DNA from: Deltaproteobacteria bacterium YD0425bin51
Lineage (GTDB): Bacteria > Desulfobacterota > Desulfobacteria > Desulfobacterales > YD0425bin51
Reading direction: 5' to 3'
Assembly (NCBI GenBank): GCA_002753225.1
Contig: PDZS01000003.1
Location: forward strand, 62,001 to 126,000
DNA length: 64,000 bases
In this document: positions 34,314 through 43,886 of the stretch, piece after piece
How positions within the stretch are numbered: position 1 is the first letter of the stretch
Layout of the letters: each line of letters starts with the position of its first letter
Translations under genes and position numbers: made by a program
The notes under the pieces: model-generated
Told to the model about the DNA's origin: nothing
Seen by the model: the letters and a program-made list of their open reading frames with translations, nothing else
Databases searched by the model: none

Positions 34314-36773
34314 CTATGAATTTTTTAGCTTTTTCTCAAGTTCAATTATTTTTAATTTTTCTTCAGCAAGTTTTCCCCAAAATGAATCTCCAGATGCTGC
34401 AACTTCTTTATAAGCATTTATAGCTTTATCTAGTTCATTTGCTCTTTGATAAGATTGTGCTAAAAGAAAATGAATATTCATGTTGGGTTTATCTTCAAAT
34501 TTTATTGCCATATCTAAAGCGTTAGCTGCTTTTAAATGCTCATTAAGTTTAAGGTAGCTTTCTCCTATCATTTTATACGCTATGAAAATATTTTTTGAAT
34601 TTTTTTTAGGATCTTCAGATAAAAATTTTATAGCCTCTATAAGTAATATTGCAAGAGTATTTTGATATCCAAGATGTTCATAAATTTTAGCTTGCTCAAT
34701 TAAAACCTCCCCTTTTTTATCATTAGTTTTATACAAATTATAAGCTGTTTTAAATTTTTTTATAGCCTCTTCATACTCATTTTCTTCTGTCAAGATACTG
34801 CCAATGCTAAAATATGCATCAGGAATTAATGCACTTTCTGGAAAAAGATTTATATATTCATTAAATGTTCTTATTGCTTCAGCATTTTTGTTTAATCCTT
34901 TCAAAGAAATGCCTAAAAGAAATATTAAATCGCTAGGTCTTTTTTCTTTAGGATAAAGATTATATGATTTTGTAAAAAATTCTACGGATTTATCATATAA
35001 ATAACCTTTTAAATAAGCCTTTCCTAAAACAAAAAAGAATTCAGGACTAAATGATTTAATAAGTATAGGTTCTTCCTTTATAAAACGATTTAAAATCATG
35101 GCATAGTCGTTTTCACTCAACAGTTTTTTAAAAAGCAAAAGATATGATTCCTGAACTCCATATGCACATTCCCTTTTTATCGGACTATTTTCTACTTCAA
35201 GCAATCTTTTACATATTTTAATACTCTCTTCATATTCCCCTTTATTATTTTTAAGGTTAACTATTTTTAAAATTGCTACTTTTGCCATTGGATGATTTAT
35301 GTATTCTGTTATTATTTTATTATAAATATTTAACTTTATTTCTTCATTTTTGTTATATTCAGCATATTTTATAGCAGAAAGAGCATAAGCATTGCTTGCT
35401 GGGAATTTATCCATAATCATTTTATAAAATTTTATTGCTTTTTCAAACTGATTTTCTTCTGCATAAATATCTGCAATTCTTATTAGGATAAGGGGGTTGC
35501 CTCCTATTTCAGGAAAGTAATTATATGCTTTTAACCAGGCTTCTTTTGACTCTTTAAATTTTTTTGCTTGGTATAAACTGTTCCCTAAATAGAATAAAAG
35601 ATCGCTAGTTTCATAAAGTTTTTCCGGATTACTTTTTTCAACCTCTGATAATAGCTTTAAAGATTCTGAAAATTCTCCAAAATCAAATAATACTTTGCCA
35701 AGTTTTATTTTTACATCCGGAGTATGCTCATTGGTTGGATATTTTGAGATTAATTCTTTAAATATAGGAATAGCAAGATATAATTTTTTTGTTTCATAAT
35801 AGATTTCACCAATTTGAGATAATACATAGGGGATTGCAGGATAGTTTTTATATTTGTTAAGTAAAATTCTAAAGTAACCTTCTGCTTTTATATAATTTTT
35901 TAAGTCTTTATTGATACTTCCAATAGCTGCAATGGCATATGGCACATACTTGGAATTAGGATAGAATATCGTTGCATCATGGAAAAAATCATGGGAATTT
36001 ATAAGCTCTTCTTCCTGCCGTCCTTCTTTTATCATTTTAAGAGAAGCATAAGCTTTTAAAAAATAAGCTATTTCCAAACACTCGGATTCTGATTCCTCCT
36101 CATATTTCATTAAAAGATCAATTGCTTCAGGCCAGAGTTTCTTTTTAAAATATGCCAAAACCGCAGCAATTACCTGCTGCTTGCTGCATTTATCCTGTTC
36201 AAACTCATTAGTAATACCACCTAATACAGAACTAAAGGTTTTTTGATATTCGCTTTCTGTAGAATCAGAATGGACATTATGTTCGCTTGGTTTTGAAGGT
36301 TCTTTTATTTGAAGTTTTTTTTCTTCAGGTTTTTGAGGGATATTTTGTGTTGTCTCTTTAGGAGTTTCACCCTCTAATATAAAGGAAACTGATAAAGTAT
36401 TATTATTTCCCCAGGTTGAGCTTACATTTTTTATTTTTTCTTCTGTATTTATTAATATTGAAATAGTATTATCTGGAAGAGATTCAACTTGGATATTTTT
36501 AAATATTGGAGGGATTCCTTCTATTTTCTTTTTTAAAACCTTTGAAGCTAAAACATCTTTAAAGGCTACTAATACTTCTTTAGAATCAACCTTAACTACT
36601 TTGTATGGCTTTTTATTTGTGAGCTTAATATGCACAGATGAAGGGCTGTCTTTAGCGTAAATAGAGTCAATAACTGTAGCTGCATTTAATAATGGAACAA
36701 TAGTCAAAAAAATGACAATTATTAAAACGCTAAAAATAACAAAGTATTTGTATTTATTATTAAAACGCGCCAT
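34314..36773 (-). CDS. TPR-repeat protein with N-terminal anchor and AMIN-like domain
   Basis: 819 residues. A signal/anchor helix at about 10-31 (YFVIFSVLIIVIFLTIVPLL) indicates export or a periplasmic body. Residues about 33-135 form a beta-rich AMIN-like domain (VIDSIYAKDSPSSVHIKLTN). A Pro/Lys/Ser-rich linker follows, then about 14 or more TPR-like helical pairs from about 190 to 805, for example NSLYQAKKFKESKEAWLKAY, FYKMIMDKFPASNAYALSAI and KYAEYNKNEEIKLNIY. Such proteins scaffold complexes or organise peptidoglycan/envelope assemblies. First gene of the operon running to the polyferredoxin; the sigma-54-type promoter sits 47-62 bp upstream. Domain type firm, role unknown. Confidence 0.83.
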   Translation of the reverse strand: MARFNNKYKYFVIFSVLIIVIFLTIVPLLNAATVIDSIYAKDSPSSVHIKLTNKKPYKVVKVDSKEVLVAFKDVLASKVLKKKIEGIPPIFKNIQVESLPDNTISILINTEEKIKNVSSTWGNNNTLSVSFILEGETPKETTQNIPQKPEEKKLQIKEPSKPSEHNVHSDSTESEYQKTFSSVLGGITNEFEQDKCSKQQVIAAVLAYFKKKLWPEAIDLLMKYEEESESECLEIAYFLKAYASLKMIKEGRQEEELINSHDFFHDATIFYPNSKYVPYAIAAIGSINKDLKNYIKAEGYFRILLNKYKNYPAIPYVLSQIGEIYYETKKLYLAIPIFKELISKYPTNEHTPDVKIKLGKVLFDFGEFSESLKLLSEVEKSNPEKLYETSDLLFYLGNSLYQAKKFKESKEAWLKAYNYFPEIGGNPLILIRIADIYAEENQFEKAIKFYKMIMDKFPASNAYALSAIKYAEYNKNEEIKLNIYNKIITEYINHPMAKVAILKIVNLKNNKGEYEESIKICKRLLEVENSPIKRECAYGVQESYLLLFKKLLSENDYAMILNRFIKEEPILIKSFSPEFFFVLGKAYLKGYLYDKSVEFFTKSYNLYPKEKRPSDLIFLLGISLKGLNKNAEAIRTFNEYINLFPESALIPDAYFSIGSILTEENEYEEAIKKFKTAYNLYKTNDKKGEVLIEQAKIYEHLGYQNTLAILLIEAIKFLSEDPKKNSKNIFIAYKMIGESYLKLNEHLKAANALDMAIKFEDKPNMNIHFLLAQSYQRANELDKAINAYKEVAASGDSFWGKLAEEKLKIIELEKKLKNS

Positions 36774-36819
36774 TTAAAATTCATTTTGAAAAAAGTTATA
36801 TAAAGTTAGATTATATAAC

Positions 36820-36835
36820 AGCAAGAGCTATGCCA
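36820..36835 (-). promoter_or_regulatory. Sigma-54 (-24/-12) promoter of the TPR/NtrC operon
   Basis: On the minus strand the 16 bases read TGGCATAGCTCTTGCT, matching TGGCAYR-N4-TTGCW at every position, with GG and GC 10 bp apart. Transcription would start near 36809, about 36 bp before the TPR gene ATG at 36773. The site lies just past the stop of the 80-residue upstream gene, so the operon has its own promoter. The operon encodes a sigma-54 activator. Confidence 0.87.
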
Positions 36836-36843
36836 GAGTTTAC

Positions 36844-37086
36844 TTAATGCTTTGTTTGGTAATTAAGCTCATCTTTAGCTTTTATATATTCCAAAAAAAG
36901 ATTTACTCCTTTTGTTGGAGGTGTAAATTGTTCTATAACTTCTTCAAATGTATAATGATTGATCCCTTCTCTAAAGAAACCTTCTACACTTTTCTGCATC
37001 TGTTCAAGGGCATCACCTTTAATTTGTTCACAAAAAACTATTTTAAAAGCTATTTCAAGTTGTTTTAACAAAGTATTTTTATCCAT
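36844..37086 (-). CDS. Hypothetical small protein (80 aa)
   Basis: 80 residues, MDKNTLLKQLEIAFKIVF at the start, mostly helical, one Cys, with no signal peptide or membrane segment. No family recognised. The ATG has only a weak purine-rich leader (GAAAG). It ends just before the sigma-54 promoter of the TPR operon and is on the same strand. The opposing frame over the same bases encodes a Phe/Lys/Cys-rich nonsense-like product. A plausible gene, but not certain. Confidence 0.55.
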   Translation of the reverse strand: MDKNTLLKQLEIAFKIVFCEQIKGDALEQMQKSVEGFFREGINHYTFEEVIEQFTPPTKGVNLFLEYIKAKDELNYQTKH

Positions 37087-37259
37087 TAATATCTTTCACT
37101 TTCTCTTTACTAATTAAAGTATTTTGAATAAAAGTATCATATCGTAATCAATTATGATAGAAAAATTTATTCACTAACTTTTTATTTGCGTTTTTATATG
37201 CAATAATGTTAGGGAAAGTTTGTTTTTTAATAATTATTATAATGTTAAGGAAGGGAACC

Positions 37260-38135
37260 ATGGAAAATAAAAATACAAGTTTTCTATTAGATCTTTTAGA
37301 ACGTTTTGGATTATCAAGCAAACGAATTGATATGATTTCAAGAAGGCTTAGAGGTGATTATGAAGTAGACGCATGGGGCATGGATCGTGAACTTATGGAA
37401 GAACTCAAACCAATTTTTCAATTTATTTATAAAAAATATTGGCGGATCACTGCAACTGGTTTAGAAAATGTTCCTTCTGAGGGTCGCGCTCTTTTGGTTT
37501 GCAATCATTCAGGGATTGTAGCCTTTGATGGCGCTATGGTTGCGATGGCTATACAAGAAGAGCACAAAAAACCTAGAGTTTTGAGATGCCTTTATTTGTC
37601 TTTATTTGCAGGGTTACCTTTTACAGGCACAATGTTATCTCGCATTGGACAAGTGCAAGCTTTAAATGAAAATGCTGAAAAACTATTAAATGAGGATGAA
37701 CTTGTTGGTGTTTTCCCTGAAGGAGTAAAAGGTATAGGAAAGCTGTATAAAGATCGTTATAAGCTTGCTAGATTTGGAAGAGGCGGGTTTGTAAGAGTTG
37801 CTTTAAGAACACAGTCTCCAATAATTCCAGTATCTATAGTAGGCGCTGAAGAAATATATCCACATCTTTATAATTTCAAACCAATGGCAGCTTTAATGGG
37901 TGTTCCTTATTTCCCAATTACTCCAACATTTCCATGGTTTGGACCACTTGGACTTTTACCTCTTCCAAGTAAATGGTATATTCATTTTGATAAGCCGATT
38001 GCAATTCAAGATATGCTTTATAAACCATCTGAAGAACCTCTCCTTATATCTCAGATAACATCTCAGGTTCGAGAAAAAATTCAGCAGAACATTTATAAGA
38101 GATTAAAACAGAGATCATCCGTATTTTTGGGATAA
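37260..38135 (+). CDS. PlsC-like acyltransferase
   Basis: 291 residues from the ATG at 37260 (AAGGAAGGG just upstream); the in-frame ATGs at 37206 and 37242 give a hydrophobic extension unlike the family. Acyltransferase motifs: VCNHSGIVAFDG (catalytic His and Asp), LRCLYLSLFAGLPFTGTMLS, and FPEGVKG for substrate binding, then PIIPVSIVGAEE. It probably acylates a lysophospholipid or related lipid at the inner membrane. It is followed 7 bp later by a TRAP transporter operon (TatT, DctP, DctQ, DctM), hinting at a lipid-related substrate, by inference. Confidence 0.83.
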   Translation: MENKNTSFLLDLLERFGLSSKRIDMISRRLRGDYEVDAWGMDRELMEELKPIFQFIYKKYWRITATGLENVPSEGRALLVCNHSGIVAFDGAMVAMAIQEEHKKPRVLRCLYLSLFAGLPFTGTMLSRIGQVQALNENAEKLLNEDELVGVFPEGVKGIGKLYKDRYKLARFGRGGFVRVALRTQSPIIPVSIVGAEEIYPHLYNFKPMAALMGVPYFPITPTFPWFGPLGLLPLPSKWYIHFDKPIAIQDMLYKPSEEPLLISQITSQVREKIQQNIYKRLKQRSSVFLG

Positions 38136-38142
38136 ATGTTTT

Positions 38143-39000
38143 ATGAAAATAAAGAATATAATTATAATCTTTTTTTTCGCTGCAATGGGACTAGGCTGCA
38201 ATGTTTCAAAACTCATTGTAAATACTGCTTCAAATTCTTTTGATTCCGCAAAGCTCTCTATAAGGAAAAATGGAGATTTAGAGCTACTTCGGGACGCAAT
38301 TCCAGCAAGCCTCTTAGCTATTGATGTAATGTTAGAAGCATCTCCTGACAATAAAAAGCTTTTAATTACTGCATCTGAAGCTTATTTTGGATATAGTTTC
38401 GCTTTTGTAGAAAATAAAAATCCAGAAAGAGCAAGGAAACTATATAAAAAAGCTAAAGGCTATGCTGAAAGAGCAATCATAAAGAAAGCAGATTTTAGTA
38501 AGATAAGTATTGATCAGCTTGAATCTAATCTCAAAAAGTTAAAAAAAGAGGATGTTCCAGCTCTGTTTCAGCTTGCAAACTCATGGATTGGGCTTATTAA
38601 TTTAAGCACTACAAATATAGAGGCTTTAGCTGATATACCTAAAGTAATTGGTATTATAGAGAGAATGTTAGAACTAAATCCTGATTATTACTTTGGCAGC
38701 CCCCATGTTCTTATGGCAGGTTATTATTCAGCTAGATCAAAGGCTTTAGGAGGAAATCCTGAAAAAGCGAAATATCATTTTGACAAAGCATTTGAAATAT
38801 CAAAATCAAAATCATTACTCTTTCACCTTTTTTATGCTAAATATTATGCTGTGCAGATTCAAGACAAAGAGCTTTTTATTAAAACATTGAAATATATTAT
38901 CGCCGCACCCGATGATCTCCTTCCAGAAATGAATTTTTTAAATGCTATTGCAAAGCAAAAGGCAAAAGGACTTTTAGAAAATGCCGATGAATATTTTTAA
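38143..39000 (+). CDS. TRAP transporter TatT-type TPR lipoprotein
   Basis: 285 residues. Lipoprotein signal with MGLGC lipobox at about residues 14-18. The rest is an all-helical TPR-like protein: AIPASLLAIDVMLEASPDNK, ITASEAYFGYSFAFVENKNP, ARKLYKKAKGYAERAIIKK, DYYFGSPHVLMAGYYSARS. This is the pattern of TatT, a periplasmic TPR partner of TRAP solute receptors known from Treponema (Tp0956 with Tp0957). It overlaps the DctP-type receptor gene by 20 bp. TatT may help deliver a hydrophobic ligand to the receptor. Confidence 0.88.
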   Translation: MKIKNIIIIFFFAAMGLGCNVSKLIVNTASNSFDSAKLSIRKNGDLELLRDAIPASLLAIDVMLEASPDNKKLLITASEAYFGYSFAFVENKNPERARKLYKKAKGYAERAIIKKADFSKISIDQLESNLKKLKKEDVPALFQLANSWIGLINLSTTNIEALADIPKVIGIIERMLELNPDYYFGSPHVLMAGYYSARSKALGGNPEKAKYHFDKAFEISKSKSLLFHLFYAKYYAVQIQDKELFIKTLKYIIAAPDDLLPEMNFLNAIAKQKAKGLLENADEYF

Positions 39001-40021
39001 AATTTTATTTAGTATTTTTTTGCTTTTAATAGGTAGCATTGGAGAAGCAAAAGAAAGCCCAAAAGTAACCATAAAACTTGCACTTTTAATTCCAAAAGGA
39101 ACAGAAGTCTCTCAAATTTTTGAAACACTTAAAAGCGAAGTAAGTGAAAGGACAAAGGGCGCAGTTGATTTTAAGATTTATTGGGGAGGTGTTCAGGGTG
39201 ATGAAAATGAAGTGTTAAGAAAAATAAGAGGGAAACAACTTCATGGCGGCATATTTTCAGGATATGGCTTGGGTCAAATTGCTCCAGAGATAAGAGTAAC
39301 AGAAATACCATATCTTTTAAAAAACTATGAGGAAGTCGATTATGTTCGTAAAAAGTTAGAACCCACAATGAATGAATATCTTGAAAAAAAAGGGTTTATA
39401 GCTATCGCTTGGAATAACGCGGGATTTGTGTATGGTTTTTCAACTGTCCCAATTACTTCACTTCAAACTTTGAGATCCTTAAAATGCTGGATTTGGGGAG
39501 AAGATCCATTAGCTTATGCCTTTTTTAAAACTATTAATGTATCGCCTGTTTCATTGTCCATAACAGATGTTTTGACATCTGTATCATCAAAACTTATTGA
39601 TGCAGCAGCAGCTCCCCCATTAGGAGCCGTTGCATTTCAGTGGCATTTAAAATTCAAGTATGTAACAAACTATCCTATTATAAATGCTCTTGGAGCTTTA
39701 ATTATAACTAAGGAGGCATGGGAGCAAATCCCAAAAGATAGCCAGAATATAATTATAGAAATGTCAAAAACCAATTTGGATGGTGTCTCTCTTTGGACTA
39801 GGCAAAAGAATGAGGAATCAATAGAAGTTTTAAAGAAAGCAGGAATTAAAATAACAGAATACAATCCTTCTGATATGGAAACCATTTTAAAAGCCTCAAA
39901 GCAGGCAAGAGAAAACCTTGTGGGGAAACTCTATTCAAAAGAACTATTAGATAAGACATTGTCTCTTGTTGAGGAATATAGAAAAGCAAATCCTAATACT
40001 TCTTCAGCAATTCTTAAATAA
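38981..40021 (+). CDS. TRAP transporter solute-binding protein, DctP family
   Basis: 346 residues with a signal peptide (to about residue 24, SIGEA/KES). Family pattern: VTIKLALLIPKGTEVSQIFE, SERTKGAVDFKIYWGGVQGD, EVLRKIRGKQLHGGIFSGYG, IPYLLKNYEEVDYVRKKL, KCWIWGEDPLAYAFFKTINV, and the EAWEQIPKDSQNIIIEMSK region. It is the extracytoplasmic receptor of a sodium-driven TRAP importer. The start overlaps tatT by 20 bp; a second ATG at 38987 is possible. The DctQ-type gene begins 4 bp after the stop. Ligand unknown; association with TatT suggests a relatively hydrophobic compound. Confidence 0.92.
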   Translation: MPMNIFKILFSIFLLLIGSIGEAKESPKVTIKLALLIPKGTEVSQIFETLKSEVSERTKGAVDFKIYWGGVQGDENEVLRKIRGKQLHGGIFSGYGLGQIAPEIRVTEIPYLLKNYEEVDYVRKKLEPTMNEYLEKKGFIAIAWNNAGFVYGFSTVPITSLQTLRSLKCWIWGEDPLAYAFFKTINVSPVSLSITDVLTSVSSKLIDAAAAPPLGAVAFQWHLKFKYVTNYPIINALGALIITKEAWEQIPKDSQNIIIEMSKTNLDGVSLWTRQKNEESIEVLKKAGIKITEYNPSDMETILKASKQARENLVGKLYSKELLDKTLSLVEEYRKANPNTSSAILK

Positions 40022-40025
40022 GATT

Positions 40026-40469
40026 ATGAGGCGAATAGAAGAAATTCTTATCACATTTTTTTCATTTTTAATGATATTTTTAGTTTTGTTTCAAATTGTC
40101 TTAAGAGATATTTTTCATAGCGGAATAATGGGTGGAGATGCTCTTGTCAGGCATTTGATACTCTGGGTTGCTTTTCTAGGAGCTTGTAGAGCTACAAGTG
40201 ATAAAACCCATATAAGAATTGACATAGCATCCAGAATAATTCCTCAAAATAAACAATATATTTTAAATATAGCCGTAGATGTTTTTTCAATACTCATATG
40301 CGCTATATTATTTTATTCTTCTATTAAATTTGTAAGCAGTGAATACAGTGCAGCTGCTAAACTCTCATTTTTAAATATCCCTATATGGATTGTTCAGATA
40401 ATTATTCCTTTGGGATATTTCATTATTATTTTAAGGTTTATCCAAAATATATTAGGTAATAAGAAATAG
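40026..40469 (+). CDS. TRAP transporter small membrane subunit, DctQ family
   Basis: 147 residues from the ATG at 40026, 4 bp after the receptor stop; an ATG at 39966 would overlap that gene and add a non-family N-terminus. Four predicted membrane helices: EILITFFSFLMIFLVLFQIV, LVRHLILWVAFLGACRATSD (with the conserved Trp/Arg loop), LNIAVDVFSILICAILFYSS, and IVQIIIPLGYFIIILRFI. The stop codon shares one base with the GTG start of the large subunit (TAGTG). Confidence 0.9.
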   Translation: MRRIEEILITFFSFLMIFLVLFQIVLRDIFHSGIMGGDALVRHLILWVAFLGACRATSDKTHIRIDIASRIIPQNKQYILNIAVDVFSILICAILFYSSIKFVSSEYSAAAKLSFLNIPIWIVQIIIPLGYFIIILRFIQNILGNKK

Positions 40470-41746
40470 TGTCTATAATCCTTGTTATAATTGTAACTAT
40501 CATGGCTCTTTTGGGCGCTCCAGTATTTGTAGTCCTTTCTGCCTATGCAATGATCGGCTTTTATTCAACAAATATTCCATTTACAGCTCTAATTGTTGAT
40601 CTTTATAATAAATTTGCAAGCAACCCTCTTTTATATACAATTCCAATATTTACTTTCGCAGGATATATACTTGCTGAAAGTAAAGCATCCTTACGTATGG
40701 TTAATCTTTCTAAGGCAATGCTTGGATGGTTTCACGGAGGACTTGCTGTTGTATCTTTAATTACTTGCGCTATATTTACAGCTTTTACAGGAGCATCAGG
40801 AGTGACAATAATAGCTTTAGGTGGTCTTCTTTTTCCTGCTCTTATAAAAGAAAAATATGGTGAAAAATTTTCCTTGGGCTTATTAACTAGCGCAGGAAGT
40901 TTAGGGCTTCTTTTTCCTCCGAGCCTTCCAGTATTAATCTATTGCGCTGTTTCAGAATCAAGTGTGTTTCAACTTTTTGCAGCAGGATTTCTTCCTTGTA
41001 TTTTACTTATTATACTCTTGTCTATATTTAGCGTTTTAAATTCAATAAAAGAAGATGTGCCAAAGACTCCATTTAACTTTAAAGATGTTGTTTATGCTAT
41101 AAATGAAGCTAAATGGGAACTAATCATTCCTTTTTTGCTTATTGTCGGCATATATGGAGGATTTGTAACTTTAGGAGAAATTGCAGCTATAATAGTTACC
41201 TATTCCTTATTTATTGAAGTTTTTATTTATAAGGATATAAAGCTCCATGAAATACCTTCTATAATTACTAAAAGTGTTAGCTTAGTTGGAGGGATATTAA
41301 TTATTATGGGAGCAACCTTTGGTCTAACTAATTACATGGTAGATGCCGAAATCCCTATGGTAATATTAGATACTATGAAGGGACTTATTACATCAAAATT
41401 TCTTTTTCTTTTTATTTTAAATATATTTCTTTTAATAGTTGGATGTTTTTTAGATATTTATTCAGCACTTCTTGTAACAATTCCACTCATTCTCCCTATT
41501 TCTAATAGCTATGGAATAAGTCCTGTTCATCTGGGGATTATTTTTCTGACTAATTTAGAAATAGGGTACCTGACTCCACCTGTTGGCATAAATCTTTTTA
41601 TAGCTAGCTATCGGTTTAATAAATCTATAGTTTCACTTTATAGAGCATCTATCCCCTTTATTTTAATACTAATTATTGGGCTTTTAATTATTACGTATAT
41701 CCCATTTATTAGTGTAGGTGTTGTCAATCTATTAAATATAAAATAA
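40469..41746 (+). CDS. TRAP transporter large membrane subunit, DctM family
   Basis: 425 residues with a GTG start overlapping the dctQ stop by one base. It has about 12 membrane helices. Typical features include YTIPIFTFAGYILAESKASL, AIFTAFTGASGVTIIALGGL, SAGSLGLLFPPSLPVLIYCA and LLIVGCFLDIYSALLVTIPL, then LTPPVGINLFIA. It is the sodium-coupled carrier of the TRAP system with DctP and DctQ. The stop at 41746 is 2 bp from the convergent kinase stop at 41749, with no terminator between. Confidence 0.94.
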   Translation: MSIILVIIVTIMALLGAPVFVVLSAYAMIGFYSTNIPFTALIVDLYNKFASNPLLYTIPIFTFAGYILAESKASLRMVNLSKAMLGWFHGGLAVVSLITCAIFTAFTGASGVTIIALGGLLFPALIKEKYGEKFSLGLLTSAGSLGLLFPPSLPVLIYCAVSESSVFQLFAAGFLPCILLIILLSIFSVLNSIKEDVPKTPFNFKDVVYAINEAKWELIIPFLLIVGIYGGFVTLGEIAAIIVTYSLFIEVFIYKDIKLHEIPSIITKSVSLVGGILIIMGATFGLTNYMVDAEIPMVILDTMKGLITSKFLFLFILNIFLLIVGCFLDIYSALLVTIPLILPISNSYGISPVHLGIIFLTNLEIGYLTPPVGINLFIASYRFNKSIVSLYRASIPFILILIIGLLIITYIPFISVGVVNLLNIK

Positions 41747-41748
41747 AA

Positions 41749-43206
41749 TCATTCAACGAAAGGCAAGTTTATCTCAACAACTATACCTGGAGCTTTATCT
41801 CTATTGTAAAGATTGCATTTACCTCCTGCTTCCCATACAAGAGCAGCAACCATAGCAAGTCCAAGACCCATTCCTTCAACCTCTCCTGTAAACCTTTTTT
41901 CAGCCTGATAATAAGGATTCCATACTTGCGCTAAATATTCAGGTGAGAGTGTTTGTCCATTATCTATTATTTGAATTATTAATTCTTTAGTTGTTTTATG
42001 GGTAATATTAATTTCAATAGAAGGAGATTTCTTAGGATGGAATTTTCTTGAATTTTCTAAAAGCTCTAAAAGTATCCACTCAATTCCTTTATCAGATAGA
42101 GAAATCTCACCATTTAGAGGTTCATTTTCATTGATGACAGAAGCCTGTAAATCTAATGTTTTTAAAGCTTCCTGGGCAATTTTTCGAATCATAGATAATT
42201 TGCATCCATTTCCTATTACAGCTATTTTAGGAGTATCAACATATTTAAGGATGTCTTCAATTTGACTATATAAACGATAAGCGCCTTGTAGTGATATATT
42301 TGATAACGTTTTTAATTTTTCATCTGGAAGTTTATTTACATCTTCACAAAGAAGTTCAAGCCCATTTACTATACTAAAAAGAGGCGTACGCAATTTATGG
42401 GAAATTATTGTATGAAAAACTCGTACGTCCTGAGCCACACTTATTTGCTTTGTCATGTCTCTTAACCTAATAAGTTTTTCTCCTTCAATTCCTGATGGCA
42501 TATTGTACAAATCTACTTGGAGCAAAAAAGCTTTAGAGGATATTGATTCAGGTTGAACTAGAAACCTTGGTAACTTTACAGCAAAATCAGATAAAGTGGG
42601 CCATCCATTCCAACCTTCTGTTGGTTCTAAGGTATAGCGTTTTTTGACAATTTCTGTAAATGTTTGACTTATGGCTTGATTTTTATATGAAGGAGGTAGA
42701 TCAAGATATACTAATGCTTTATGATTAGCGTAAAGAATCTGGTCATCTTTATTAATCAATAAGTATGCATTACTAGATTGCTCAACTACCCATTCAAACT
42801 TCATGCGCTCTGTAGTGATCCTTCTATATCGGTTTAAGCGTAATATCGTATTTACACGAGCTCTAAGCTCAATAGGATTAAAAGGTTTTGCAATAAAATC
42901 ATCTGCTCCTGATTCAATTCCCATTAGGCGGGAGTCTTGATCATCAAGTCCTGTTATCATTATTATAGGAATATCAGAAAGCTGGGGTTCGCTTCGTATT
43001 TTTTTACAAACATCAAAACCATCAATATCTGGCATCATTACATCAAGTAATATTAAATCTGGATGAGATTCGTAAGCTTTTTTAAGAGCTTCAGTTCCAT
43101 TATTTGCCATAATAAGGTTCAAGTTTGTTGCCATAAGTAGCGATTCCAGCATGTTAAGTATAGCAGATTCATCGTCTACTATAAGAATAGTGCTTTTCTG
43201 TATCAT
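41749..43206 (-). CDS. Response regulator-histidine kinase fusion (REC-PAS-like-HisKA-HATPase)
   Basis: 485 residues. Receiver at 1-120: VDDESAILNML (acidic pair), LILLDVMMPDIDGFDV (phospho-Asp), KPFNPIELRARV (Lys). A PAS-like segment follows at about 135-250 (VEQSSNAYLLINKDDQILYA). HisKA has FHTIISHKLRTPLFSIVNG with the acceptor His270, and the ATPase domain has LLELLENSRKFHPKKSPSIE, DNGQTLSPEYL and GMGLGLAMVAALVWEAGGKC. No membrane helices, so cytoplasmic. It overlaps the methyltransferase gene by 4 bp. An internal-receiver kinase of this type usually receives phosphate from another kinase or integrates two signals. Confidence 0.88.
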   Translation of the reverse strand: MIQKSTILIVDDESAILNMLESLLMATNLNLIMANNGTEALKKAYESHPDLILLDVMMPDIDGFDVCKKIRSEPQLSDIPIIMITGLDDQDSRLMGIESGADDFIAKPFNPIELRARVNTILRLNRYRRITTERMKFEWVVEQSSNAYLLINKDDQILYANHKALVYLDLPPSYKNQAISQTFTEIVKKRYTLEPTEGWNGWPTLSDFAVKLPRFLVQPESISSKAFLLQVDLYNMPSGIEGEKLIRLRDMTKQISVAQDVRVFHTIISHKLRTPLFSIVNGLELLCEDVNKLPDEKLKTLSNISLQGAYRLYSQIEDILKYVDTPKIAVIGNGCKLSMIRKIAQEALKTLDLQASVINENEPLNGEISLSDKGIEWILLELLENSRKFHPKKSPSIEINITHKTTKELIIQIIDNGQTLSPEYLAQVWNPYYQAEKRFTGEVEGMGLGLAMVAALVWEAGGKCNLYNRDKAPGIVVEINLPFVE

Positions 43207-43886
43207 GAATTTTCCTCTCTATTAGCTTTTATTAGTAGCGCCAAGGTGTTTTGTATTAAAATAATCTCAGCATTTTTAATATTATTAATTTTACTTATCA
43301 GCTCTTTCGCATCATCAGGTGTAAAAGATCTTCCTATAACAAATTTTAGAAAAAATTGCTTTATTAAAAAAGATGTTTTTATAAAGTTGGGAAGCCTCCA
43401 TTTGGATATAAAATAATTCGCATCTTCCTCAACACATTTTTTATTAGTCTCAAAGATGAGAAGATTTCCCCCTGGTTTAAGTACCCTAATACATTCTTTT
43501 AATCCTGTCAAAGGGTCTGGCCAGTGTTTAATAGAACCGCTACTATACACCACATCAAAAAGCTTATCTTCGAAAGGTAGATTTAATGCAGATCCTTCTA
43601 TAAAGTCAACAGGTGTCTTTGAAGCAATAGCTCTTTTTTTTGCTCTAGTAATTTGCTCTGGAGAAAGGTCTAATCCAGTTATTATTACATCTCTCCTTAT
43701 AGATGCAAAATGGATTGCCATATGTCCTCCGCCGCATCCTACATCTAATATATGAGCATTTTCTTTAATTTGTCCTAAAAATTCTTCCTGCAAACTAAAA
43801 ACCAATTCAAGTACTGCAGGTGCAATAAATTTATCATAAATAAATGATTCTATTGGCTTATATGGAGCGGTCATATCTATAAACAT
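43203..43886 (-). CDS. Class I SAM-dependent methyltransferase (Methyltransf_11 type)
   Basis: 227 residues. SAM-binding motif I HILDVGCGGGHMAIHFASI, acidic loop ITGLDLSPEQITRAKKRA, motif near DFIEGSALNLPFEDKLFDVV, and the post-motif YSSGSIKHWPDPLTGLKECI. The substrate is not predictable. It overlaps the downstream kinase gene (4 bp) and the small upstream gene (10 bp); an ATG at 43874 is a second possible start. The operon suggests a signalling-coupled role. Confidence 0.88.
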   Translation of the reverse strand: MFIDMTAPYKPIESFIYDKFIAPAVLELVFSLQEEFLGQIKENAHILDVGCGGGHMAIHFASIRRDVIITGLDLSPEQITRAKKRAIASKTPVDFIEGSALNLPFEDKLFDVVYSSGSIKHWPDPLTGLKECIRVLKPGGNLLIFETNKKCVEEDANYFISKWRLPNFIKTSFLIKQFFLKFVIGRSFTPDDAKELISKINNIKNAEIILIQNTLALLIKANREENS

